Below are positions 1 to 12,056 of a stretch of DNA of 64,000 nt, one piece after another. Location of the stretch: assembly GCF_002105155.1 (NCBI RefSeq), contig NW_019028992.1, positions 641,001-705,000 on the forward strand, given 5' to 3'. The translations under genes and the position numbers were made by a program. The DNA comes from Lobosporangium transversale (taxonomy: Eukaryota; Mortierellomycota; Mortierellomycetes; Mortierellales; Mortierellaceae). How positions within the stretch are numbered: the first letter of the stretch is position 1; each line of letters starts with the position of its first letter. A model generated the notes under the pieces. It searched no databases. It saw only the letters and a list, made by a program, of their open reading frames with translations, and was not told where the DNA came from.

Positions 1-3000
1 TTTTTCTGGATGTGGATCGAGAAAGCACAGAGGAAGGTGTGGCTCTGCCATTCGTCTGTTGCTGTCGTTCCTTCAACTCTCGTTGCTGTCGGCGCCAAAT
101 TGAACGCTGATATCGTCGATAATGTCTTCTAGTTCTGGGAACCAGCCCACCATGGAAGACGAGAGGTTCGATCGAGATTGGTTGGACCAATAAAGGATTC
201 CACCTACGCCGCTGCGGCAAAACTTGCGCAGACGGAGAAAGTGATTTTTCTAGGCTATTCAAGTCCGTTGGTGAAAGCATGTCGAGTTCCAAGATTCCAT
301 GATCTTCCCCATTATCATGACGGTCATTATGGCCGACGCCCGTTCCATCATCATTACTATCCCCATCCTTATCCTGTCCATCCTCAGCAGTCTTCAGTTG
401 CTTTTGATCTTCAGCCTCATCCTTTGATAATTGAAACTGATGACGGAACGACCGCAATGATGTTGAGCGTTCTAGGCTTTGGCGCAGCCAGTTTTCCCCA
501 GAAGAACCGCCCTCCTCTTGATAATGGGGTTCACTATTTGTGTCTGAAGTTCGATGATGCTTATGGCTGTTACCACTATTAGATGGGTCAGGAGGGGGGT
601 TTGACGAACCAAGATCACGAATGTAATCCGGTTTTACTTGTGAATTTGTCCTATCACGTTCATTATGGCTTGCAGATCCAGGTCTCCTTCCTGCATCTAT
701 GCCTGGAATATGAGGCGTTGAAACCAATCTAGTTGCCGTTTCTGTGTCTGGATGGTTCATTTTAGTGGGGCCACGGTTTCGGAGGGTGGAGAAAGTAACG
801 GATCGACCTCTGCTGCTAGCAATAGGTGCCTTCTCTGATGGCTGCTGATGTTGTTGCTGCTCTAGTTGGGGTTGAACTCCAACAATGATCCTGTACATGG
901 GTTTCATGTCTTTTAGACAACTATCTGGGGAAGCTGAAGCTGGCATGGCCAAAGCTTGTCGTCTCCTATTTTCTTCTTCTTCTTCCGCCGCTGCTTCTTG
1001 TTCCAACATTCTCATCTCTGCAGCAGCTCTTCGTACTTCATCTCTTTGTTGCATCATCTTTCGGACTTTCTGTCCCACCAAAATCAATACCAGAACCCCC
1101 AAGATAAATCCCACTGTTACAAATCCGAGCGTTGCCAAATCGACCTGACTTCCCTTGTCAGGATGATCGTCCACGGGGTGATCCAATAAATGAACCGTCA
1201 ATGAAAAGGCTACAGCTTCTGAATTGGGGTTTTTGAGAGAATAGACATGATAACCCGAGAACCTACGGGGATCTCCTGCTGGGAAATCAATGAGCGCCGA
1301 AGGGTCTGTGGATTGATATAATGCAGAAGAAGAAGGGGAGGCATCCAGACCTGAAAACCGGGTCCATCGGTTATATAATTCACTCACGTTCAAGATACCC
1401 ATCGGCGTGATCACTGGAAAAGTGCCCTGTGTTGATTCTGGAGGGATGTCGGAAGGAGTTGGAGACGAAGTTTCAGAATACCCATTCCAAGAATCATCTG
1501 TTAATCCATGGCTGGCGCGCCAGTACATGTTCATAAATCCTTCCCAAACGTTCTGTGATCGGAAATGGAGTCCAGCCGTCGCAGGCTCGGTCGTTACTTC
1601 GAATTGAATATCTGGGTCCAGAGAATCAATATAGGTTTTAAACGTCATTTCTTGACCCGGTTGAAGGACGTTAGAATAGGTGGCCTTGACATCCAGGGCC
1701 ACTCGACTAGGACAGGTATCTGATGAAGTGAGGACTTGGTCTTTCAGATCAGGCCTTTGACGGATCAAATCTTGGAGGGTTCCATTCTTAGGAATATCTG
1801 ATGCAGTTCCCAGAAGGAACAAGGGCGATGAAGCCGAGCCCGTTGGTGAGATTGTTAGCTTGGCCTTATCGGTGTCAAACAGACATAGTCCTCCGACATA
1901 GGAGCAATAGTTGGGATTGCAATTTTGACAATCATCATATAAACTGCACCATCGTAAAGCTAAAGGCAAAAAGTAGTTTAAAAAGAAATACGAGTCAGTC
2001 TTTGACTCCTTTTTATGTCTCTCCTATGTACTTGCTGGGCAGACAAGGAGCCATAATAATCTCTTTTCTTTTTGTTTTCTTCTCTTCTTACCTCGACAGT
2101 TGTTGACGTCGGCGGGAGCCCGTGCTGGAAGATTGATAGTGATATTGACTACATCCTGATGTTCATAGCCATTAAAGCCTCCAAAGATATACGCTGTCCA
2201 TGCAGTCTTACTCCCTCCTGGAGCTCCAGGTGGCCTCAGGACCATCGTGTGGTTGACACGATCTCGGATAACGCCATTTACATCAGCCATATCATAGGTT
2301 GTCCAGTTTTGACAGGACATGTCAAACAAGGTTATTTTGTGGACATAACATGACTGTTCTCTCACATTTAGTCCGAGTCCAAAGGGCTTCATTCCTCCAT
2401 AGATCAAGACCATATCATCGCCCATCAACCCTGCAGGAGCCCAGACGCCCGACACTTGATCGTACATTACTGGCGGTAAATATTGCTGTACCATACTGTT
2501 CTCTTGTGGCTCAGCATCTGTAAGTTCTTCCTCATCATCAGGATCTGGATTATTAGGCGATGTGTCTGTATATGGTGGGACAGGTTGGGAAGTCAAAGGG
2601 TCGATTCTTGGCGCGAGAGCATACCACAAGTCATGTTGAATATAGTACTGATAAGTAATCGTGTTTCTGGTCGTTTGATTGACCATGCCTCCAAAGAAAT
2701 AAATCGATTCTGTGGCCTCGTGATAGACTGCAGTGGCGCCAGCTAAGCCGACGGAATTTTGATGATCGGCTCGTTTCCACATTCCGGTTTCAATATCATA
2801 CATATTCAGTTCCCGAACGGTCTCGCCCTGGGCATTCAATCCTCCAAAGACCACTAGACGGGTCACATTATTCTGAGTCACAAGAACACAACTGGCCCCT
2901 GCTCTTCCTGTGGGGAGTTGATCTGGATTGAGGGGTTGTCGTGAAGACCATTGTTTGCCATTGTATTTCCAGACATCTGCCAAAGCATCATAACTCGTGA

Positions 3001-4385
3001 TCCCACCATAGACGTAAAGGTCATCATTGTAAATGAATGAGAAGTGTCCATAACGAGGGTCGGGACCTCTGCCACTGACTGTGATTTTATTCCACTTGTT
3101 TGTTGCTTTTGTTTTCCATGAAGGCAAAAAAAAAAAAAAAAAACAAAAAAAAAAAGGATCCTGATGTTCAGAGACTAAATCCTTGTGAAGTGAAATGTTT
3201 TTCAATATGAGAGCAGGAAAACACAAGATTCAAAGACATACCAAATGAGTATGTTAGGATTTCAGACATGGACATAAATCGGGTTTGGGAGCTAGTACCG
3301 CCGGTGATAAAGACCATGTCCTTGCCAGCATCGTATGCCATTGCATGTTGCGACCTTGGTGTGAAATCTTTGAACACAGCCGCTTCTATAATTTTGTGTC
3401 AACACCTTTTTCATGTCAGAAATGAATTTCTCTGAAACAGGAGACAATGCTGTCTTTTCTATTACAAATTACGTAATATAGAATAGAAGTCATCCTCCTC
3501 CCTCTTTACTTTACCTCGTTGACAGACAGAGCCAGTATATTGGCTAGTACAAACACATCGATTGGCGTTACAAGTTCCTCTTCCTGAATTCATACAGACG
3601 TTGCATGGCACTTTTTTTTATGATTGCACAAAAAAAAAAAAAAAAAAAAAAAAAAATCGGCGTTTTAGCGATTTTGGACAAACAAATACGCCACATTGAT
3701 ATGTTATTTCTATTCTCTAATCTGAAATGATAAAAATAATAACAACAATAGAAACTTACAAATTGCACTCCATCCAGCTGTAAAACCAAATGATCCAGGG
3801 GTTCTTTCCTGTGATGTAAAGACTGCAGTCAGATCCGGACCAGACGAATAAATTGTTGGGGTACTATCCATCCAGATGTTACCACATAATTTGGCAATGA
3901 CCGGAGAAGATGTATCGGGACCATCATAAATCGTCAAATAGTCAATCCTATAATATATCAGATTAACCGAAAAGAGAATTAAAAAATAAAAAAAATAAAA
4001 AAAAAATAAAAAAGTATATTGAACAAACAATTTATATATAGTCAACAATGATTACAAAAAAAAAATAAAAATAAAAATAAAAAAACGACAAGTATTTAAT
4101 ATGATTTTAGAAAAAGAAGACTTGGTTTCATTGTAGTCTAATGGTTTTTTCCAATGGTTGTGTCTTTCAAAAATGTCTGATGTCTGTCAGGAACGATGAA
4201 ATCACAAAAAATAACCACCAGTGTTTTGACCGTTATCACTAAACTCACTGATAAAATGACTAAGCGATCTCTATATATAAAAAAAAAAATACATTCTTCG
4301 CCACCCATCTGCAATTTTTGTTCAAAAGAGCAAAAGAACAGATTCACACTTTCTGTGAAACAAACTCCAAAAATAAAATAGGTTG

Positions 4386-4416
<31 letters not shown>

Positions 4417-5308
4417 CTCTTACTTACCCGCATACAAGTTGAATAGGTGACCAGAACGTCAATGAGATGATATAGGGTGAGGTATTAGTCGATTTTCCAT
4501 TCCCAGTTGGGTTCGGGCTAACGGTTCCACCAGCTGCTTGTATGATCCATTTACAAGATCGTGATTGAGCTGGATAAACACCGTCGGGTGAGTTGCTACT
4601 AAAAGATCCATTCCAACCAGGGCTGAAGACTTGAGGCATATCTGAATTGCAATTCGTCGTGGCCACCCGAACATCAGGACGAAGTGAATATTGGTGGTGA
4701 TGACCATCTGAATAAGAATTAGGATCAAGTTTGGAACCCCATGATGAAGTATGACGACCATCCCTATCGTCACCATCTTCATCATAACCATCATTATCAC
4801 CCATATGACTATCATCACTATCACTGAATCCTGCTGCTGCTGCTCTTGCTGCTAGAATAGGCATAAATCTCTTTGGAGACGTTGGTAATGATAATGGCGA
4901 TGGTAATAGTAATGGTCGACGTGAATATTGCTCTTCCAAAGAAACAGATTGCTCTTCTACATTGTTGTTCTTGTCAATTGAAGATGAAGATGTAGATAGG
5001 GAAGGTAAGGAGGCATCCATAACCTTTATACCATCGCCATTATTGTTATTGTTGTTGTTGTTGTCAATAGCAACGTCCCTTCGTAAGGTCAGGACCTGTC
5101 GCAAACTACGCCTAACCAAGTCGTGGTGGTTTAGATCGTTTTTATGCACATTGTTGGAAAGCACAGCAGGGGCTGCTTGGACTTGAGATGAATGCAACTG
5201 CTGCTTTTGAGAATGTTGAAATGTGCTAATGAGAGATTGGAGACCGATGGTACAGAGAAGCAGGACAAGGAACAATGGTAGCCAGCGTGGTTGTTGCTGG
5301 GGTGCCAT
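1..5308 (-). CDS. Attractin-like CUB/EGF/kelch/PSI type I membrane protein (3' end outside window)
   Basis: Exons on the minus strand are 5308-4428, 3947-3760, 3610-3515, 3385-3242, 3105-2092 and 1959 to the window edge; phase is kept at every junction with GT-AG borders. The start is the first ATG and gives a signal-anchor segment (WLPLFLVLLLCTIGL). After a low-complexity stretch comes a CUB domain (LTIYDGPDTSSPVIAKLCG), then one EGF-like unit rich in Cys, then six or so kelch repeats in exon 5 (GGTSSQTR, YVYGGITS, VVFGGLNAQGE, YFFGGMVNQ, LIYGGMKPFG, YIFGGFNGYE). A Cys-rich PSI-like segment spans the exon 5/6 junction (WCSLYDDCQNCNPNYCSYVG). Exon 6 holds an ectodomain, one membrane helix (LGFVTVGFILGVLVLILVG) and a long Ser/Arg/Asp-rich cytoplasmic tail. 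This order matches metazoan attractin. The ligand is unknown; a cell-surface or secretory-pathway role is inferred. Confidence 0.85.
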
Positions 5309-7111
5309 GAAGGGTGATAAGATGAAAAAGAAAATTTTTTTTTTTTAAAAATGAATCAAAAATGAGGGGAGGGGAAAGCTCTTCACACACTTTCTTTCTC
5401 TCACACTCACACTCGCATTTGCACACTCCACGCTTTCAACTACTCTAGCAGACACACACACAGAGCTCAATTCAACTTTAACGAGGGAGCTATCTGATGA
5501 TGTGGAAAAAAAAAAAAAAAAAAAAAAAAAAAATGTATAACGTAAAGTGGCGATGTTTTGTACGTAAAGTTAATGTGAATGAATGTTGGAACAGAAAAAA
5601 TAAATAAAAATAGAAAGATAGTAAGTGGCAGGTTAGATGGCCTGGAGAACTGGATGAATTGGGGACAAATGAGAATGAGTGTGCTGTGCCATGCAAGACA
5701 TGGCTTCTGTGTAGAAGAGAAGGAAGAGGAAGAGAAATAGAGCAGCAACACAAGGAGCGGGTAAAAAAAAATAATAATGTCTGTGATGGGCGGATGACGC
5801 AGAGTAAAAAGAGAAAGACAAAGGGCGATGCGTTTTTAGGTCAGATCATTCGATACGAGCATGCAATGCAATGCCACTGATTTGTCCTTTAAACAAAGAT
5901 TGGGCAATTGGAAAAGAAATACAGAAAGAAAACAATCATTGACCATTGATCGTCAAAGTAAGAGATACCATGGATTTATACAAGCTCACTGAAAAGCTTG
6001 ACAGGGGGATCGATGGTCATGATGATGATGTTTATGTGAAGTTTTTTATCCGCATTTTCATCCGCCTCGCCCAGTCAAGTCTAGCTCATAGTGCGTCTCT
6101 GCTCTTGTCTTCAACGTTCCAAGCAAATCTTTGCAGGAAATGAATCCCAACGACAATCGCATTAATCGATAACTTATCTCATATTTATTCAACCGCAACA
6201 TCCCTTTTTTATCCTCAGGAACAATCCTCGGGTCGATTGTACTGAAAAAAAAAAAAAAAAAAAAAAAAAATAGAACTCCATTGACGCACGCGTAGCAAAA
6301 AATAGAAAGGAAAGGGGGGGGGTTGCTTCAAAATGCAAGCACAGACATGGACATTGACATTGACATTGATGGATGCAGTTTTTTTTTATTTGTGAAATGT
6401 TATCAAAAATGCTCGCGTGCCAATTACAAATGGAGAGATAGCAGAGTAGCACAGAGGAATCAGTCAAAAATATAATGACTGATGGACATGAACACCTTTG
6501 TCCCTTTGTCCTTCTTGGTAAAAAAGAGTTTTTCTTTTTCTTCATTTTTTTTTTTACAAATCACTTTGTTTGTCTGATTGCATGGAGCAAAATGCATGTG
6601 CAAATTAACTGATGAACATCTGTCCACAGGGATGCTCTCTTTTATTTTTTTTATTTGTTTGTTTTGTTGTTTTGTTTATTCATTGTTCTGTCTTCAGATT
6701 GACAATCATTCTACTTTTCCCAATGGATTCAGCCCTGGAGCTGGCTCTTTCAATCTTTTTACTATTCAATCTTTTAAGAAAGTGAGGGTCACCAGACTAG
6801 TGCAGGAATATTACCTCTTTGTCCTCCAAATTTATTGCTGCTCTCTCCGCATTAATGAGAAAAGACAACTCCATGGAGCGTCACTATTCACCATGGAGCG
6901 TCACTATTCACCATGCCTTGCACGATTGACTCCTTGATGGTGGTTTGTTTACTTGGATGCTAGATATGCCAGATCAAGAGATTTCCGTGCTTTGGCCAAA
7001 GTAAGGCTCTTTTTTTATTATTACTATTGTCTCTATTAGTTTACTACGGAGGTATTCTGACAAAGGGACATTGCTTTTAGGGCTATGTACCAATCACCCT
7101 TTCAGAAAGGT
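5309..7111. other. Intergenic: promoter side of the attractin-like gene and 3' side of the Ca2+-ATPase gene
   Basis: No convincing gene. The stretch nearest the attractin-like start is pyrimidine-rich on the sense strand and has an A run at 5503-5532, which may mark a 5'-UTR intron. A second A run lies at about 6245-6270. The open frames here are short and full of homopolymer translation. A 20-bp tandem duplication is listed separately. Confidence 0.6.
6871..6910. repeat. Perfect 2 x 20 bp tandem duplication
   Basis: The unit starting CCATGGAGCG and ending TCACTATTCA occurs twice back to back, followed by the first five bases of a third. It is intergenic. Confidence 0.9.
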
Positions 7112-9472
7112 TTATATTCGTGTCGCTTGTGAGTGTGGATTTGAAGTACTCTGACGCGATCCCATAGTATTAGAACGTGGACTTGACATTGTCCCATGAT
7201 CACCATGATGCCTCAGACCCGTTGCTGTTCGAGGTACCCATCCTGCTCCCACAGATGTGGCCACCAAGGACGGAACCATGGCTCCTGCATGCATCAAATG
7301 TCGATCCTCCGCCATGGCTTTCGTTCCTGATAGCCGGCCTCCACGGATCGCCTTGAAAACCTGTAGCTCTGACCGCACTTTTGTAATCGCAGAATTCCAA
7401 ACAAGTCCCGCATCACCAGCACTAGCTCCACCACTGGAAGTCATTATGGAGCCTGGTCGGTCAGATGTCACTGATCTAGGTATCGAGTTGACGCGCCCAA
7501 CTTCGAAATAGGGCAGCCCACCGGCACTATAGGGAAGATTTGTTTGCATTGGCCGGTTTACCCAGTCTCGAAGGGACCCAAACAGTTCCTCAGGAACCAA
7601 ACGGATAATCACACCCACAGGAATCGAAAGCACTCCCAAGAGAATACAAATCAACCACTGAATACCACCGAGCTTTTCAGTCCCAAGTGCAGACCCTCCA
7701 AACTCAACAATGATTACCTGGAAAACAACCATTATCACAAAGATGGTCATGAAATATCGGTTCCGAAAAATACCTGAAAAGATATTAAGATGGTTATCTA
7801 GTCGACGGCAGTTCACCTCGTTGAAAATCTGAAGGAATACAAACGTGTTGAATACCATTGTGTCCAGCTCTTGACGCTTGAACCCTGTGTATGCATCTTT
7901 CACCTTGGGGTTCTGAACGATCTTATCCCGTAGATAATCGGGGGTCTCGTCATAGTTGAAGATGTCCATGCCTGCGTATTCGAGCACGAAGGTCACTACG
8001 AGCTGCAAGATCGCTTGACCCAAGATCATCTTCCACATCGTGAAATTGATTAACGGTGCTGTACGAGGTTCTGGCTGTCGATCTAACAAATCTATTGTCG
8101 GAGGATCTGTCGCCAATGCCAGTGCTGCTAATGTATCCATAATTAAGTTGATCCAAAGCAATTGGACTGCAGACATGACGGGCTTTTGCTTCTCAGAGAC
8201 CACAGCCGTAACCAATGTCAGGATGACTGCCGTCACATTCACAGTCAGCTGGAACTGCAGGAATTTTTTGACCGCATCATTCACAGCTCTCCCCCAAAGA
8301 ATGGCTTTTACAATGCTTGAAAAATTGTCATCCATCAAAATAATAGCTGATGCTTCCTTAGCCACTTCTGTACCCGCAATACCCATTGAAAAGCCTACAT
8401 CTGACATCTTGAGCGCTGGACCATCGTTCGTTCCATCACCTGTCACAGCCACAATCTCCCCCATGGCCTTCAGATGACTCACTAAGATCTTTTTATCCTC
8501 GGGACTGGATCGAGCCAAGACTTGCAACCTAGGGATGACGGCATCCATTTCCTCGTTGCTGAGAGCACGGAACTTGGGACCCTCCATGATGATGCCTCCC
8601 TGAGTGTAGATACCGCATTGCCTTGCGATTGATTTGGCTGTTAGGATATTGTCGCCCGTCACCATGCGGACAAAAACACCTGCACGCTGACACGCAAGGA
8701 CAGCTTCAGGCACACCTTCGCGCAGAGGATCCTCAATACCGACAATCCCGACCAATGTCAGGTTACCCTCTGCTACCGCGGAAAATGGCACCTCACCGTC
8801 TTCCCCGAGCTCAATGCCCACTGGTGGCCATGAATCAAAATCTCTATAGGCGATGCCAATGGTTCGGAGTGATTGTATGGCATACGAGATAATGGTCTTT
8901 TGTACTGTTGTTTGAAGCTCTTCTGTCAACTCCAATTCAGTGATCCCTGTCACACAGCCCTTCTCTGACAAGGATGGTACGCCTGCATCGTCGCCGTTGT
9001 GTTCCGAACTATTGATCTTCAAAACCTTATTACACCGTTTCATGATAATCTCAGACGCACCCTTGGCATGCAACCTGAATTTGCTAGGTCCCATCTGTAC
9101 AATCGTAGCCATGGACTTGCGTTCAGATGAGAATGGAAACAAATGAACCACAGGCGCGGATTCTCGTAGCTGTCGATAGTCTGGGCCTCCAATTTTCTTA
9201 GAGAAATCTAAAAGCGCCACTTCGGTTTTGGATCCAACAAACGATAAGTTACCCTTATCATCTCCACTCTCGAATGCAGAAGAATTAATAGCAATGGTCT
9301 CATGTATGAGTGCTGTGGTAGCAGGGGATAAATTGTCGACAAGTTGACTCATAGGGACGGCATTTCGATTGATAGGGATCGATGCACGCGCGCTTGATTC
9401 CCCCTCAGGTATGTCTGCGCTGAAGCGCATATTGGCTCCAAGCGTCCCTGCCACAATAGTCATCCTGAATAG

Positions 9473-9505
<33 letters not shown>

Positions 9506-12056
9506 TCCTGTACCGTTAGCTTGGAATTCGATATACAGGACAAAGACAAAAATAAGCTTAGTAGACAATGGTAACAATGAGCACTTTGTATCTTACTTGT
9601 TTTGAGTCAAAGTACCAGTTTTATCAGAACAGATGGTGGTCGCGTTACCCATAGTCTCGCACGCAGCTAGAACACGGACTAGGTTATTATCTTTGAGCAT
9701 TCGTGTGGTTGCAAAGGCAAGTGCAAGTGTCACGGCCAAGGGCAGGCCCTCAGGCACAGCCACAACCACAACTGTCACCGCTGCAATGATAATGTCGACC
9801 AAGCTCTTGACAATGTCCGCAGTATTAGGGACGCCCTTTTTCTTAAATCCAACAAAGTATCGGATAATCAAGATAATCAGCATGAGCAAAGCAGCCATAC
9901 TACCCAACTTGGCGATCCTTTCTGCCAAAAGATTCAATTTCACCTGTAAGGGCGTGTCCTCAGATTCAGTCCGTAACGATATCATGGTCTTTCCATGAAA
10001 ACTGTTTGGACCAACACCGGTGACCACATAGATGCCTACACCTTCCAAGACTTTTGATCCAGAGATAATAAATGGGTCGACTTGATGGATTCCATGAGTC
10101 GGTTCTGTAATGACTTCGATCCCCTCGTGGTTGACTTGGATTGTGCTATGACCTCTGCCCTTAGAAGGAACAGCCGCTTCAGCTTCAGCCACAGCCTGTT
10201 CAAGCCTCAAAAGGTCTTCAAAAGTCACTTTCTTGACCGCGTCCGATTCTCCTGTCATAGCGGATTCATCACACTTGAGGTTATGCCCACCGAGATAGAT
10301 TCCATCAGCAGCGATGACATCGCCAGGTTCCAAATGAACGATGTCTCCAACTAAGATATCAAATACTGACAAAAGGACCGTTTCACCGTTTCGAATTGCC
10401 TTTTTTTGTAGCAAGAACAATAAAAAAAAAAAGACTTTTTGAGGTATTTCCTCACAATACATAATACTCTCATTCCTCATTCCATAATATACCATTATGT
10501 TACACCATTATAATGAAAGCATCGATTTTTGTTACTTCAGAAGATTCTTTTTGTTCGTTTTTTTTTTCTTTTACAACACTTCTTTACCTTGACTTCACGA
10601 TCTTCCTTTTTGGCATTCAGTTTACGGAATTGGGCCTCCTTTTGATAATCATTAATAGAACCGACCAAGACAACGATGATGACAGCTACCAAGATAGCCA
10701 CACCCTCGACCCAAGAGATCTTTGGATCCGTAGCATAATAGGATGTGTAATCCTTATGGAAGCGCTCTGTCGCCTCATGCTTCATACCATAATCTTCATA
10801 AATGCCTAATCCGATCGAAATAACTGCTGCTGCGAGTAACAGGAGCTGAAAGGGGAAAATAATAAAAAGGTGAATGAAGGAGGTCAGTTGATTGAGATGC
10901 ATTCTGAGAATTCCAATAAAAATAAATAAATAAAGAAAGAAAGAGTAATGCAGAATGTAGCTGGGGCTGGATAAACAATACAAAGTGAAGGAACTGTAAA
11001 GACTGTAATAAAGACAGGCAGACAAAGTGTTTGTAAAGACCCAAGCCGAAGGTATGGTCCCTCAAAGTAAAATTGGTGGGGACACAAAGAAACGCACGGA
11101 CGCGTTCGTTTGTGGGGAGAGGAGAGAGCGAGGATGGCCCATGCACTCAAGACCAGTGCACTGAATGGAATGTGGTACTGTGAAATGTCAAAGCAATTTT
11201 AAATTGAAGCATGATACATAACAACTTGTTGTAGGCATCATAATAATGAAAATCAAATACTTGCCAGAATCTTCTCCTGCAAAGCAATCCACATCAACTG
11301 GAATATTGACTTTGATTTTCTCTTGGGAAGCACATTCTGACCAAAATAATGGATACGGTCCTCAAAAGAGACTACGGTGGTATCAATATTGCCTGATCGA
11401 TATACTGAGGATGGTGTTGCTACTGTCGCTGCTGCTGCCTCTTCTCTTGGTCCTGGTCCTGGTCCTGGTTCTGATCCTGAATTTTCTCCTAATGTTGTTT
11501 TTTCACCATCTCTTGATAATCCTCCAGCTCCCACAGGCTTTTTCTCAACCATTTCATCTGCAACCTTCACATCCCTCAAGGGCTCGATGCCTGCTGTGGA
11601 TAAACCTTTGACAGGATTAGCAAATAAACCCGCTAGAATGCCTTCGGGCCCTCCATAGGCACTTAATTTCTCTGGTGCTTTTGGATCGATCAAGTCCATC
11701 AGCTCTTCTGGGGTGAACGCAAAGGGACCGTTGTTGTTGGGTTTGGAAGGGGGTGGTTGAGGAGCGGTAATGTCATTGTAGTTGTTCTTTTGGGTAAACT
11801 GCTGTTGGGGCTCTAAATGAGATGGTAACGAGCTCTTGTGAGGTTCTGTTGCTGCTGATGGTAATAGTGTCATTGAAGCATGGTCTATGAAAGGATTGGT
11901 TACAAGTTGTTCCTGTTCCTGTTGTTGTCGATGTGGTTGGTATTCCTGCAGTTGTTGATTCTCGCCACCAGAAAGCCTGTTTTCAGTCGGAGGTGGAGAT
12001 GAGATAGTTTCATGGACTTGAATTACACTATCAGGACCTAGTTCCCCCTTATCCAT
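7112..12056 (-). CDS. PMCA-type (P2B) Ca2+-transporting ATPase
   Basis: Exons 12056-11265, 10845-10588, 10399-9597 and 9464-7112 give 1401 residues. Intron 1 starts with GC (GCAAGT) rather than GT; only that donor keeps the frame and yields the expected junction KIL/LLLLAAAV in membrane helix 1. Seen motifs: PEGLPLAVTLALA in M4, the phosphorylated Asp in DKTGTLT (about residue 610), KGASE (about 753), MVTGDN, and TGDGTNDGPAL (about 960). The family exports cytosolic Ca2+ into vacuole or out of the cell at the cost of ATP. The first 200 or so residues are disordered and Gln/Pro-rich. After the last helix a tail carries a Trp-led basic amphipathic segment (VWNSAITKVRSELQVFKAIR, about 1303-1325) that resembles the calmodulin-binding autoinhibitor of animal PMCAs. 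Closest functional comparison in yeast is Pmc1, which lacks such a tail. Confidence 0.93.

Noticed and set aside
4120-4200. A-box-like TAGTCTAATGG that suggested a tRNA gene
   Set aside because: No B box or cloverleaf follows; it lies in an intron of the attractin-like gene.
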